A DNA stretch of 64,000 nucleotides from Methylopila capsulata. Lineage in GTDB: Bacteria > Pseudomonadota > Alphaproteobacteria > Rhizobiales > Methylopilaceae. The stretch lies in contig NZ_JAFBCY010000001.1 in NCBI RefSeq assembly GCF_016907975.1, forward strand, positions 124,001-188,000, written 5' to 3'. Shown piece by piece: positions 27,982-36,693 of this stretch. The notes under the pieces are model-generated. The model had not been told where the DNA came from and did no database searches. It saw only the letters and a program-made list of their open reading frames with translations. The position numbers were made by a program, and so were the translations under genes. The stretch's first letter is position 1. Every line of letters begins with the position of its first letter.

Positions 27982-29028
27982 TCACACGGTCTCGGCGAGA
28001 CCCGGGCGGTCTGCAGTCGTGCGGCGGAATGCGATCTCCGCCGCCTTCAGGCCGCCGGCCTGCAGGCGCACAACCGGGTCGGGGCCGATGGCGGACAGCA
28101 GGATCGACATATGCCCGAGCGCCGGAGCTTCGGTGGGCCATACGGTGAGGGCGCGCCGTGCGAGCGCCGCGCGGTCCATGTCCCCCCACAGGTGGACCAC
28201 GATGGCATGCGGCGCGATCGCCGCGAGACGCGCGGCGTCCTGTGCGTCGATGCGGTCGGCCGTCTCCGACGGCTTCAGCGCGACGAGAACGGCGTCGTAG
28301 CCTCCGCCCCGCAGGCCTGAGGCTGATCGCGCTTCCGTCACCTGCGCGCCCTGGCCGATCAGCCCCGCGGCCACGTAGAGCGCGAAGTCGTTGTCGCAGA
28401 GGAGAGCGACCTTGCTGCCATACACCGGCACGCCGGCGTCGTGCATCAGGCGGACGGCCAGTGGGCCGAGGTAGCTGAACACGTCGACGTCGCTGTGCCG
28501 TTCGTTGACCCCGACGAGCGGGATGCCGCGCCGCCGACAGGCGGCAAGGTCGATGTCGGCCTCGCGGAACTCCCACGCCTCGAACATCAGCGCGATGACC
28601 GCCCGCGGGGGCAGGGCGTCGATCGTCGACGCCTGGATGGGGCGGAGATTGCCGCTGTTCGTCACGATGTCGATCTCGCCGAGGAGCACCTCCGGCAGGC
28701 GTTCGAGCACGGCGACGCGCTGCGAGACGCCCGCCAGCGCGGCCAGCCGCTCGCACCATCGGATCGCGTCGACGCGGGCGCCGTACCGATTGTCGCGCGC
28801 GACCGCATAGACGCGCCGTGCTCCCGCCATCGCCGCGATGATCGGCGTGACGCCGTAGACGCCGCTCGCCGCCTCGGTGAGCACCGTGAGCCCGCCGAGA
28901 TCGAGGTCGAGGCGCGCGATACGTTCGCGCGCAAGCTGGATCAGGCGGCCCGGGGCGAAGCCGGGCCGCGGCGGCAGGTTCAGGGGCGTGATCAGCTCCG
29001 GAAAATCGGAACGGCCGTTGAGTGGCAT
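27982..29028 (-). CDS. unrecognised Rossmann-like protein of the polysaccharide locus
   Basis: A 348-residue protein beginning MPLNGRSDFPELITPLNLPP after a GGAG site; the frame is open much further upstream but only inside the next gene. Two nucleotide-binding-like segments are visible: GVYGVTPIIAAMAGARRVYA (about 57-76) and VYGSKVALLCDNDFALYVAA (about 222-241). Between them is a conserved-looking block (IDIVTNSGNLRPIQASTIDA, MFEAWEFREADIDLAACR). The layout recalls NAD-dependent 2-hydroxyacid dehydrogenase or SAM-enzyme folds, but I cannot assign a family. As the last gene of the amino-sugar operon it may be a sugar-modifying or regulatory enzyme. Confidence 0.8.
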   Translation of the reverse strand: MPLNGRSDFPELITPLNLPPRPGFAPGRLIQLARERIARLDLDLGGLTVLTEAASGVYGVTPIIAAMAGARRVYAVARDNRYGARVDAIRWCERLAALAGVSQRVAVLERLPEVLLGEIDIVTNSGNLRPIQASTIDALPPRAVIALMFEAWEFREADIDLAACRRRGIPLVGVNERHSDVDVFSYLGPLAVRLMHDAGVPVYGSKVALLCDNDFALYVAAGLIGQGAQVTEARSASGLRGGGYDAVLVALKPSETADRIDAQDAARLAAIAPHAIVVHLWGDMDRAALARRALTVWPTEAPALGHMSILLSAIGPDPVVRLQAGGLKAAEIAFRRTTADRPGLAETV

Positions 29029-29066
29029 CGCCGGCTCCTCCGCCGAAGCGTGGGTCGACGACGATG

Positions 29067-30266
29067 TCAAAAGGCCAGTCCCCGCTGGGTCGCCGGAGGG
29101 ACGACGAAGGGCATCGCGATCGAGCGGCGCGTCTTTGCGATCGCGGCGTCGAGCGTCAGGGCCACCCGCCGCTGCATCCGCTCGGACATGCGCGGGAACA
29201 GCGGCAGCAGGATGCACTCCTCGCGGGCGCGCTCCGAGAAGAACAGCCGATGCGGCGTCGGCGCGTCCGCATAGGCCGCCTCTTGGTGGATGCACATGAC
29301 GCCGCGCCGCGTCGCGACGCCGTCGACCAGCATCTGCGCCATCACCTCGTAGGCGGACACGTCCCGGGGAAGGCGCACGCAGTAGCTCTGCCAGTTGGAC
29401 CGCGCCCAGGCCGGCTCCTCCGGGCACTCGACGGCGATGTCCCGCAACAGCACGCGGTAGCGGGCCGCGAGCGAGCGTCGGCTGGCGACGATGTCGTCCA
29501 GCCGGTTCAACTGCGCCCGGCCGATCGCGGCCTGGATGTCGGTCAAGCGGTAGTTGTAGCCGACGATCGGATAGCTCTCGACGATCGGCCGCGGGCTCGC
29601 ATGGCGCACCGTGTCCGGCACGCTCATGCCGTGCTGTCGGAGCAGGCGGAGCCTGTGGTCCCATTCCGGGTTCGAGGTCGTGATCATGCCGCCGTCGCCG
29701 ACGGTCAGGATCTTGCGGGGATGGAACGAGAAACAGGCGATGTCGCCGTGCGGCTTGCCGATCTCCTCCCAGCGGCCTTGGACTTCGATCCGCGAGCCGA
29801 TCGCGCAGGCGGCGTCCTCGATCACCGGCACGCCCATCGCCCGCGCGATGGGAAGGATGCGCGCGAGATCGCATGGCATGCCGATCTGGTGGACGCACAT
29901 GATCGCGCGCGTCCGCGAAGTGATCGCCTCGGCTATGGCCTCCGGGTCGATGTTGAACCCGCCGGGCTCCACGTCGACGAACACCGGCGTCGCGCCGCAG
30001 TGCCGGACGGCGTTGGCGCAGGCGATGTAGGTGTGGCTGGGCAGGATGACCTCGTCGCCGGGGCCGACGCCCACGACGATCAGCGCCAGTTGCAACGCCA
30101 CGGTGCAGTTCGCCACCGCGCAGGCGTGGGCCGCGCCCACGCGCGCGGCGAACTCCGCCTCGAAGGCGGCGACCTCCGGACCCTGCGTGATCCAGCCGGA
30201 GCGGATGACGCGGGTGGCGGCGATGGTTTCGGCGCCTCCCAGCACCGGTCGCGTGATCGGGATCAT
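29067..30266 (-). CDS. DegT/DnrJ/EryC1/StrS aminotransferase (sugar), copy 1
   Basis: PLP-dependent sugar aminotransferase, 399 residues, normally acting on a keto nucleotide sugar. The start MIPITRPVLGGAETIAATRV at 30266 overlaps the epimerase stop (ATGA). The motifs are GDEVILPSHTYIACANAV near residue 75, PVIEDAACAIGS near 150 (Asp for the PLP ring) and FSFHPRKILTVGDGGM near 180 with the PLP Lys. It differs clearly from the second aminotransferase at 31312, so the locus may aminate two positions or make two amino sugars. Confidence 0.92.
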   Translation of the reverse strand: MIPITRPVLGGAETIAATRVIRSGWITQGPEVAAFEAEFAARVGAAHACAVANCTVALQLALIVVGVGPGDEVILPSHTYIACANAVRHCGATPVFVDVEPGGFNIDPEAIAEAITSRTRAIMCVHQIGMPCDLARILPIARAMGVPVIEDAACAIGSRIEVQGRWEEIGKPHGDIACFSFHPRKILTVGDGGMITTSNPEWDHRLRLLRQHGMSVPDTVRHASPRPIVESYPIVGYNYRLTDIQAAIGRAQLNRLDDIVASRRSLAARYRVLLRDIAVECPEEPAWARSNWQSYCVRLPRDVSAYEVMAQMLVDGVATRRGVMCIHQEAAYADAPTPHRLFFSERAREECILLPLFPRMSERMQRRVALTLDAAIAKTRRSIAMPFVVPPATQRGLAF

Positions 30267-31267
30267 TCCGCCGCTCCCTGCGCGCGCAGCGCGCCGTTCT
30301 CGGATCGCCACCAGGCGACGAGCCCCGAAAGGCCGTCGGCGAGCGGGGTCTGCGTCTCGAAGCCGATGAGGTCCCTGGCGCGCGACACTTCCGCCAGCCG
30401 GCGGGGGACGGGGTTAACGCCGCGCTCCGGTCCGTGGGTCGGCGTGAGGCCGGGCCGGCCCATGACCTCGGCAAGCCGGGTCGCAAGCTCCAGCAAAGAG
30501 GTTTCGGTCCCGCTGCCGATGTTGAGCGCGACGTCCGAGGCGTCGGCGACGGCGGCGAGGACGTTCGCGCGCGCGGCGTCATGGACATGCAGCATGTCCA
30601 TCGTCTGCAGGCCGTCGCCGAAGATGATCGGGGGCTCGCCCGCCTCGATCCGCTCCATCCAGCGGATCAGCACCTCGGTGTAGCGGCCATGGATGTCCAT
30701 GCCGGGGCCGTAGACGTTGAAGTAGCGCAGCGCGACGTAGTTCAGGCCGCCGGTGTCGGCGAACGCCCGCAGCATGCCCTCGGCGAACATCTTCGCCGCG
30801 CCGTAGAGCGTGCGGTTGTCGTAGCCGTGGTGGTCCTCCGCGGTCGGAAACGTGGTCGCATGGCCATAGACCGACGCCGAGGACGCCATGACGATCTTGC
30901 GGGCGCCCGCGGAGAGCGCGAGTTCGATCAGGTCGAAGGTGGCGTCCACCATCACCTGAAGCGCAGCCCGCGGTTCGACCGCGCATTGCGTGATCCGGAG
31001 CGCCGCCTGATGGAAGACGGTGTCCGCGCCCTCCATGACCTTGGCCATCAGCGCGCGGTCGCGGATGTCGCCCCGGACCAGGCTCACCCGCGGGTCGTCG
31101 AGCAGACCGGCGAGATTCGCCGGTCGCCCGCGGCACATGTTGTCGACGGCGACGATCTCACGTGCCCCGAGGCCGGCCAACAGGCGCACGATGTGAGAGC
31201 CGACGAAGCCTGCGCCGCCGGTGACGACGACCCGTTTGCCGTTGAGGACGCCATGAGGATCGAGCAT
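30263..31267 (-). CDS. NAD-dependent sugar-nucleotide epimerase/dehydratase
   Basis: Extended short-chain dehydrogenase acting on a nucleotide sugar, 334 residues. The start MLDPHGVLNGKR at 31267 is preceded by AAGGAG at ideal distance; an ATG at 31315 overlapping the upstream stop is an alternative adding 16 residues. It shows VVVTGGAGFVGSHIVRLLAG, DNMCRGRPANLAGLL, the catalytic YGAAK (TLYGAAKMFAEGML near residue 150) and RYFNVYGPGMDIHGRYTEVL. It fits UDP-hexose 4-epimerase or dehydratase groups; the exact sugar is not determinable. Confidence 0.9.
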   Translation of the reverse strand: MLDPHGVLNGKRVVVTGGAGFVGSHIVRLLAGLGAREIVAVDNMCRGRPANLAGLLDDPRVSLVRGDIRDRALMAKVMEGADTVFHQAALRITQCAVEPRAALQVMVDATFDLIELALSAGARKIVMASSASVYGHATTFPTAEDHHGYDNRTLYGAAKMFAEGMLRAFADTGGLNYVALRYFNVYGPGMDIHGRYTEVLIRWMERIEAGEPPIIFGDGLQTMDMLHVHDAARANVLAAVADASDVALNIGSGTETSLLELATRLAEVMGRPGLTPTHGPERGVNPVPRRLAEVSRARDLIGFETQTPLADGLSGLVAWWRSENGALRAQGAAE

Positions 31268-31311
31268 TCGCGCATCTCCTTGAGGGTCGCGTTCGAGGCG
31301 TGGCGCGTCGG

Positions 31312-32430
31312 TCATTCGGCGGCCGCCCGGACGTCGCAGCACGCCTCCGCGACTGCCCGGCAGACGTGGTCGATCTGGGCGGCGCTGAGTTCGGGAAAGA
31401 TCGGCAGCGACAGCGTCTCCCGGGCGAGAGCCTCGGCGTGCGGGAAGTCGCCTTCCCGCCGCCCAAGCGAGGCGTAGGCCGGCTGGAGGTGGACCGGCCG
31501 CGGGTAGTGGATGCCCGTGCCGACGCCGGCCTCCGCAAGCGCGCGCTGCACCCGCTCCCGCTCCGGGGTCCGGATGGCGTAGACGTGGTAGGCATGGTCC
31601 GCGCCGTCGCTCGGCGCGGGGAGGCCGATCCCCAGTCCCGCGAGACCGGCGTCGTAGCGGCGGGCCACCGCGCGGCGGGCCTCCGTCCAGGCCTCGAGCC
31701 GCCTGAGCTTCACGTCGAGCACGGCGCCCTGCACCGCGTGCATGCGATGGTTGAAGCCAGGCCGGACATGATTGTAGCGCCCCTCCTGGCCCCAGTCGCG
31801 GAGACACCGGACGGCGTCCGCGAGCTCTGGCCGGCGGGTGACGACCGCGCCGCCCTCGCCGCAGGCGCCAAGGTTCTTCCCCGGATAAAAGCTGAAGCAT
31901 CCGATGTCGCCGAACGCCCCGGCCCGCACGCCGTCCCGCTCCGCGCCGTGGGCCTGCGCCGCGTCCTCGACGACGACGAGGCCATGGCGCTCCGCGATCG
32001 GGCGGATCGCGGCCATGTCCGCCAGCCGTCCATGCAGATGCACCGGCAGCACGGCCTTCGTCTTGGGCGTGATCGCAGCCTCGATTCCGGCGGGGTCGAT
32101 CGTCCAGGTGACGGGATCGATGTCCACGAACACCGGAAGGGCGCCGGCGTAGAGCACGGCGGCGACGGTGGCGACGAAGGTCGCCGGGGTCGTGATCACC
32201 TCGTCGCCGGGTCCGATCCCCGCCGCCAGCAGCGCGAGATGCAGCGCGGAGGTTCCGGTGTCGACGGCGACGGCGTGCTCGACCCCGCAGAACGCGGCGA
32301 AGTTGGCCTCGAAGGCCTCGACCTCGGGCCCGAGGACGTAACGGCCGCTGCGGAGCACGCCGAGAGCGGCGGCCTCGATCTCCTCGGCGAGCGGGGCGTA
32401 CTGCGCCGTCATGTCCATGAGCGGGATCAT
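31312..32430 (-). CDS. DegT/DnrJ/EryC1/StrS aminotransferase, copy 2 (WbpE/WlbC-like)
   Basis: PLP-dependent aminotransferase of 372 residues. The start [20 protein letters not shown] at 32430 overlaps the oxidoreductase stop (ATGA). PLP motifs are GDEVITTPATFVATVAAVLY, VVVEDAAQAHGAERDG and CFSFYPGKNLGACGEGGAV with the Schiff-base Lys. Its neighbours are a Gfo/Idh/MocA dehydrogenase and a hexapeptide acetyltransferase. These match the WbpB-WbpE-WbpD (WlbA-WlbC-WlbB) set, in which this enzyme aminates C3 of the 3-keto UDP-GlcNAc uronate. The role is inferred from this trio. Confidence 0.92.
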   Translation of the reverse strand: MIPLMDMTAQYAPLAEEIEAAALGVLRSGRYVLGPEVEAFEANFAAFCGVEHAVAVDTGTSALHLALLAAGIGPGDEVITTPATFVATVAAVLYAGALPVFVDIDPVTWTIDPAGIEAAITPKTKAVLPVHLHGRLADMAAIRPIAERHGLVVVEDAAQAHGAERDGVRAGAFGDIGCFSFYPGKNLGACGEGGAVVTRRPELADAVRCLRDWGQEGRYNHVRPGFNHRMHAVQGAVLDVKLRRLEAWTEARRAVARRYDAGLAGLGIGLPAPSDGADHAYHVYAIRTPERERVQRALAEAGVGTGIHYPRPVHLQPAYASLGRREGDFPHAEALARETLSLPIFPELSAAQIDHVCRAVAEACCDVRAAAE

Positions 32431-33455
32431 CAGGCGACCTTTCCAAGTTCGAGGTCGATCGGATGCCCGCGCTGGCGCATGGACAGCGTCGCGCTCTCCA
32501 GCATGCGCACGACGGCGAGGCCGCTCCGGCCGTCGGTGAGCGGCGTCGACCCGGTGAGGATGCAATCGCGGAAGTGGTCGAACTCGGTCCGGAGCGCCTC
32601 GCGGATCGGCACGTGCGGCGCCCACATGTCGCCGATGCGGTAGGAGACGCGGCGCTGGTAGGCGTCGTCCTGCTCGCCGTCCGAGGTCACGCCGCGGTCG
32701 TAGACCTTCACCTTCTCGCTCGGCTGCAGGTCGTCGTAGACGATCATCTTCTGGCTGCCGGTGATAAAGGTCTGACGCACCTTGACCGGCGCGAGCCAGT
32801 TGACGTTGAGGTGCGCCGTCATCGCGCCCTCGAAGAAGATGGTGACGTGGGCGAGGTTCTCGGGCGATCCGAGGATGTGGCCGGCGCCGCTGGCCGACAC
32901 CGCGAGCGGCGTCAGTCCGAACAGACTGTCGAGGATGGCAAGGTCGTGGACGGCCAGATCCCAGATCACGTTCACGTCGGACTGGAACATGCCAAGGTTG
33001 ATGCGCGTCGAGTCGTAGTAAAAGATCTCTCCAGCCTCACCGCTTTCGACGATGCTTTTGATCTTCTGCACCTCCGGCGTGTAGACGAAGGTGTGGTCGA
33101 CCATCAGCGCGAGGCCGCGCCGCGCCGCCTCGTCGATGAGGATCTCCGCCTGCCGCGCCGTCTGGGTTATCGGCTTCTCGACGAGCACGTGCTTGCCTGC
33201 GCGCAGCGCCTCCAGGGCGATGTCGAAGTGCGTGTGGACGGGCGTCGCCACGACGACGGCGTCCACGTCCGCCCGCGCCACCAACGCGCGCCAATCGCTC
33301 GTGATCGCCGTCGAGGGATGCCGCTTCGCGGCGCGCGCCTCGGCGGCGGGGGAGGCGTCCGCGATGGCGGCGAGCCGACAGCCGTCGGTCTCCCCGACGA
33401 CGCGAGCGAGGTTCGGACCCCAGTAGCCGTAGCCTACGACCCCGATGCCGATCAC
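32430..33455 (-). CDS. Gfo/Idh/MocA oxidoreductase (WbpB/WlbA-like)
   Basis: NAD-dependent sugar dehydrogenase, 341 residues. The N-terminal Rossmann motif is [20 protein letters not shown]; the EKP motif expected in this family is in [19 protein letters not shown] near residue 95. The C-terminal substrate domain contains [16 protein letters not shown] with the usual His. In the WbpB/WlbA role it would oxidise C3 of UDP-GlcNAc uronate for the next enzyme. Both ends overlap neighbours by short ATGA-type junctions. Confidence 0.93.
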   Translation of the reverse strand: MIGIGVVGYGYWGPNLARVVGETDGCRLAAIADASPAAEARAAKRHPSTAITSDWRALVARADVDAVVVATPVHTHFDIALEALRAGKHVLVEKPITQTARQAEILIDEAARRGLALMVDHTFVYTPEVQKIKSIVESGEAGEIFYYDSTRINLGMFQSDVNVIWDLAVHDLAILDSLFGLTPLAVSASGAGHILGSPENLAHVTIFFEGAMTAHLNVNWLAPVKVRQTFITGSQKMIVYDDLQPSEKVKVYDRGVTSDGEQDDAYQRRVSYRIGDMWAPHVPIREALRTEFDHFRDCILTGSTPLTDGRSGLAVVRMLESATLSMRQRGHPIDLELGKVA

Positions 33456-33991
33456 GACTGCGCGCTCCCGTTCACGGCCACAGCCTGGCGGTGGGAGCGC
33501 ACGATTCTGGAGCGTTCGGCGCGGTCGCGGACGTCGCCGACGACCTGGGCGGGCACACCGGTCACGATGGCAAAGTCGGGCACATCCCGCGTCACCACCG
33601 CTCCGGCGCCCACAAGCGCGCCGAAGCCGATGGTCACGCCGGCCACGATGGTGGCGTTAGAGCCGATCGAGGCGCCGCGGCGCACGAGCGTGGTCGACAG
33701 CTCCCAGTCGCCGTCTTGCTGCATCGACCCGTCGCCGTTGGTGGCTTCCGGATACAGCCCGTTGGTGAACATCACCCCGTGGGCGATCATCACCTGATCT
33801 TCGATCGTCACGCCCTCGCAGATGAATGAGTGCGATGAAATCTTGCAGGACGATCCTATCTCGACGTTCTTTTGAATTTCGACGAAAGGACCAATACGAG
33901 TGCTAGAGCCTATGGTGCAGTCATAAATATTTACGAGATCGGGATGGTACACGACTGCGCCTTCTCCCATCGTTACATTTTTCAGGCACAT
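33452..33991 (-). CDS. hexapeptide-repeat acyltransferase (WbpD/WlbB-like)
   Basis: Left-handed beta-helix acetyltransferase, 179 residues. The repeats run through most of the protein ([60 protein letters not shown]). The [10 protein letters not shown] block is a hallmark of the WbpD/WlbB group that N-acetylates UDP-2-acetamido-3-amino-uronate. The N-terminal half is notably less GC-rich than its neighbours, which may indicate more recent acquisition. It is the first gene of its operon; a strong hairpin lies between promoter and start codon. Confidence 0.92.
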   Translation of the reverse strand: MCLKNVTMGEGAVVYHPDLVNIYDCTIGSSTRIGPFVEIQKNVEIGSSCKISSHSFICEGVTIEDQVMIAHGVMFTNGLYPEATNGDGSMQQDGDWELSTTLVRRGASIGSNATIVAGVTIGFGALVGAGAVVTRDVPDFAIVTGVPAQVVGDVRDRAERSRIVRSHRQAVAVNGSAQS

Positions 33992-33998
33992 GAAACGT

Positions 33999-34029
33999 CC
34001 CCGATAACGCGCTTGTGAAGTTGTCGGGG
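33999..34029 (-). promoter_or_regulatory. hairpin over the start region of the acyltransferase
   Basis: On the minus strand CCCCGACAAC (34029-34020) can pair with GTTATCGGGG (34008-33999), a 10-bp stem with one G-T pair and an 11-base loop. The 3' arm ends 7 bases before the ATG at 33991 and contains the GGGG that is the only ribosome-binding-like sequence. It could therefore mask translation initiation. Confidence 0.45.
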
Positions 34030-34167
34030 CAAGCTACGAGTGGGTTTCATCCAGGGATAGATCATGAAAAGAGGGATGCAACCGCACTTCGAAGCTTGAA
34101 CGCTTACCGCCTTGGTCATGACCGCGTGCGAGGCGCTACCTCCAAAGGTTTACCGGGGCCGATGCGC

Positions 34168-34782
34168 TTACCCAGCCGCCGCCGCGCTCGGCCGGCCCGG
34201 ATGGGCAGCCCCATCGCGCCGCCGCTCGCGGCGGGCGGTCGCGGGGTTGCCGGCGTAGACGGTCCAGGACGCAAGGTCGCGCGTGGCGACCCCGCGCGCG
34301 CCGAGCACGGCGCCTTCGCCCAGCGTGACGCCGGGGCCGACGAAGGCCTCCGCCGCGATCCAGGCCCCGCGGCCGATGACGATGGGACGGGCGACCAGCG
34401 GGAAGGTCGGGTCGTCGACGTCGTGGCCGCCGGCGCACAGATGCGCCCGCTGCGAGACGATCGCGTAGGGCTCGATCGTGATCGGCGCGACGTCGTAGCA
34501 GATCACGCCCGGCCCGAGCGAGGCGTGGGCGCCCATGGCGAGGTTCCGCGGCCACCAGATCGAGACGCTTGGGTAGACCCGCGCGGTCGGCGCGATGTGA
34601 GCGCCGCAACACCGGAGCACGGCGGCGCGCCAGGCGAACAGAGGCGGCGGCGTCCAGCGCGCCGCCACGAGCCACAGCGCGCGCCAGCCGAGACGGGCCA
34701 GCCGTTGGCGACGGCTGAACGTTGGCCGGTTGAGCGCGTGGAAGGGGATGGCGCCGGGCGGGGTCGTGGGGGCGTCCGCCAT
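34168..34782 (-). CDS. WcaF-like O-acetyltransferase of the polysaccharide locus
   Basis: Hexapeptide-repeat acetyltransferase, 204 residues, resembling the colanic-acid WcaF group. The N-terminal helical part (LARLGWRALWLVAARWTPPP) is followed by repeats AHIAPTARVYPSVSIWWPRN, HASLGPGVICYDVAPITIEP and VIGRGAWIAAEAFVGPGVTL, and YAGNPATARRERR near the end. It probably O-acetylates a sugar residue of the polymer. It begins one base after the stop of the candidate polymerase gene, so the two are cotranscribed. Confidence 0.85.
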   Translation of the reverse strand: MADAPTTPPGAIPFHALNRPTFSRRQRLARLGWRALWLVAARWTPPPLFAWRAAVLRCCGAHIAPTARVYPSVSIWWPRNLAMGAHASLGPGVICYDVAPITIEPYAIVSQRAHLCAGGHDVDDPTFPLVARPIVIGRGAWIAAEAFVGPGVTLGEGAVLGARGVATRDLASWTVYAGNPATARRERRRDGAAHPGRPSAAAAG

Positions 34783-34783
34783 C

Positions 34784-36034
34784 TCAGACCGCCGCCGTCG
34801 CGCCGCGCGGCCTGCGGCGCGCGGCGAAGACGAGAGCGGGGCCTACGAACAGCGCCATCTGCACCCACGCCGCTACGATCCAGTTGGTGTGGTGCGAGAA
34901 GATGTGCATCGCCGGCAGCGCGCTCAGCATGTAGAGCAGCTGGCTCGATGCGTCCCCCGCGATGGCGCTGAGGTAGATGCGGCGCATGATCCAGCCGACG
35001 GCGAAGAACTTCAGCGCGCCGAACCACCAGAACGAGCCGAAGGCGTCCGCCATTCCCGTGTCGGTGGTCCCGAACTTGGCCTCGTAAAAGCGGTCGGCGG
35101 CGCCGGATACGCTGACGATCAGCGAACGCTTCAGCTGCTCGCCTACGAGCTGGGACGGGACGAAGGTCATGACGAGCTCGTTCCAGTGGAAGAGCCCGTA
35201 GTCGAAGGCCTGGTTGCGGGACGTGAAGTCGATCCGCATCACGGCGTTCTGGAACTCGTAGCCGCCGTCTGCGAGCAGGGTCTTGAAGTTGCCGACGAAG
35301 TCGATCGAAGCGATCTCCGCGATCCCCGGCGTCTCGCCGCGCCGGGTCATCTTGCGGTAATCCTCAGTGCTGCCGAGCGCCGTCATGCCGAGCACGAGCG
35401 CCACCGCGACGGCGGCCCGGGGCAGGGCGCGCCGGCGCTGGAACCAGACCGCGAGCGCGATCAGCAGAACGAACTCGAAGGCCTCGCCGCGCTTGCCCGT
35501 CACGTAGACGCGGTCGAGGTAGAGCGCCGAGTCGGCGAGCGCGATCGCGAGGGCCGGCAGAGAGGGGAGGCGCGCGGCGCACAGCACTGCGATCGCGAAG
35601 CCGTAGACCAGCATCTTGGAGAAGAACAACAGCACCACCGGCAAGCCGCTGATCGCGACCGACACCGTCTCCTCGGGCGGCAGGCGCCCGACCGCGACGT
35701 AGAACCCCGCGCCCATCGCCGACAGCGCCGCGGCGGCGATGAGCAGGCGCGTCTCGTCGAGCGGGACGCTCTGGCGCAGGAGCGGCCGACGGGCCAGGCG
35801 CCATCCCAGCGGCGTAGCTCCGAGGCAGGCGACGGTGAAGACCACGGCGGCCGAGAACCCGCCGTCCGGCAGGAAGGGGCCGTCCACCAGTCCGGGCAGT
35901 TGCGGAAGCACGAAGGCGGTCGACATGGCGGCTGCGAGAAACGGAAACTCGTAGACGCCCCCGCGCCGGACCAGGCCGTCGACGAGCAGGCCGAGGCAGA
36001 GCGCGGCCAGGATCGCCACCAGCATCCAGGTCAC
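34784..36034 (-). CDS. polytopic membrane protein, candidate Wzy polysaccharide polymerase
   Basis: A 416-residue protein with about ten hydrophobic segments (for example MLVAILAALCLGLLVDGLV and GFSAAVVFTVACLGATPLGW). A long hydrophilic loop lies in the second half (about 245-320). This topology and the position between WecA-type, Wzx and glycosyltransferase genes fit an oligosaccharide repeat-unit polymerase. Wzy proteins share little sequence, so this is inferred from context. The GTG at 36034 overlaps the DUF218 stop (GTGA). An O-antigen ligase is the main alternative. Confidence 0.7.
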   Translation of the reverse strand: MTWMLVAILAALCLGLLVDGLVRRGGVYEFPFLAAAMSTAFVLPQLPGLVDGPFLPDGGFSAAVVFTVACLGATPLGWRLARRPLLRQSVPLDETRLLIAAAALSAMGAGFYVAVGRLPPEETVSVAISGLPVVLLFFSKMLVYGFAIAVLCAARLPSLPALAIALADSALYLDRVYVTGKRGEAFEFVLLIALAVWFQRRRALPRAAVAVALVLGMTALGSTEDYRKMTRRGETPGIAEIASIDFVGNFKTLLADGGYEFQNAVMRIDFTSRNQAFDYGLFHWNELVMTFVPSQLVGEQLKRSLIVSVSGAADRFYEAKFGTTDTGMADAFGSFWWFGALKFFAVGWIMRRIYLSAIAGDASSQLLYMLSALPAMHIFSHHTNWIVAAWVQMALFVGPALVFAARRRPRGATAAV

Positions 36035-36612
36035 GGCGAGGGCGTCGCAGGCGCGCCCCAGGCCACGATCCCGTAGCGCAGCGCATACCACGCGATCTTC
36101 GCGTATTCGGCCAGAACCGCTTTGGACTCTCCGGTCCAGCCGAGGCGCCAGCGCGGCAGGTCGCGACGGACGGAGGCGCTCGCGAAGGCGATGGAGGGCG
36201 CCGTCGCGCGGAAGCACGCCAGCGCGCGGCGCTGGTGATACCAGTGCGTGACGAGGATCGCCGACCTCGCGCCCGCCAGCATTGGAACGGCCTGCCGCGC
36301 GTTGCCCAGCGTCGAGCGCGAAGCGCATTCGGTATCGATGGCGCCGGCCGGCGCGCCGCGGGCGACCAACATGTCGCGTATCGCTTCGCAGTCGCCCGCC
36401 CCGGCGACGAGGATCCGGCGTGCGCCCCCCTCGGCAAACAGGCGCGCGGCGCGTTCCGCGCGTGGCGGGCCGAAGCCTCCGAGGACCACGATGACGTCGG
36501 CGGGACCGGGGGCGTCCACGGTGGGCAGAACATAGCCAGCAGCGGTGAGGGCGCAGGCGGCGCACGCCGCCGCAACGATCAGGGCAGCGGTCGCGCGTCC
36601 CGCCCAGATCAT
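36031..36612 (-). CDS. YdcF/ElyC-like DUF218 protein
   Basis: A DUF218-domain protein, 193 residues from ATG 36612 (an ATG at 36687 would add 25 unlikely residues). One N-terminal membrane anchor (TAALIVAAACAACALTAAGY) precedes the domain, which carries ADVIVVLGGFGPPRAERAAR, the ARRILVAGAGD strand and ILVTHWYHQRRALACFR. Relatives affect undecaprenyl-phosphate use and envelope integrity in enterobacteria (ElyC). That would fit a locus that draws on the lipid carrier. Confidence 0.82.
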   Translation of the reverse strand: MIWAGRATAALIVAAACAACALTAAGYVLPTVDAPGPADVIVVLGGFGPPRAERAARLFAEGGARRILVAGAGDCEAIRDMLVARGAPAGAIDTECASRSTLGNARQAVPMLAGARSAILVTHWYHQRRALACFRATAPSIAFASASVRRDLPRWRLGWTGESKAVLAEYAKIAWYALRYGIVAWGAPATPSP

Positions 36613-36693
36613 CGCGACGGCCCGGCCAGCACGTCCGGGAAAGCCGTCAGAGCGTGGAGCAAGGCCCTGGGGAGGGAGCGCGCCCATCTTCCG

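Noticed and set aside
34730-36076. Long + strand open frame opposite the membrane protein gene
   Set aside because: It is charged low-complexity sequence antisense to a protein with clear membrane helices.
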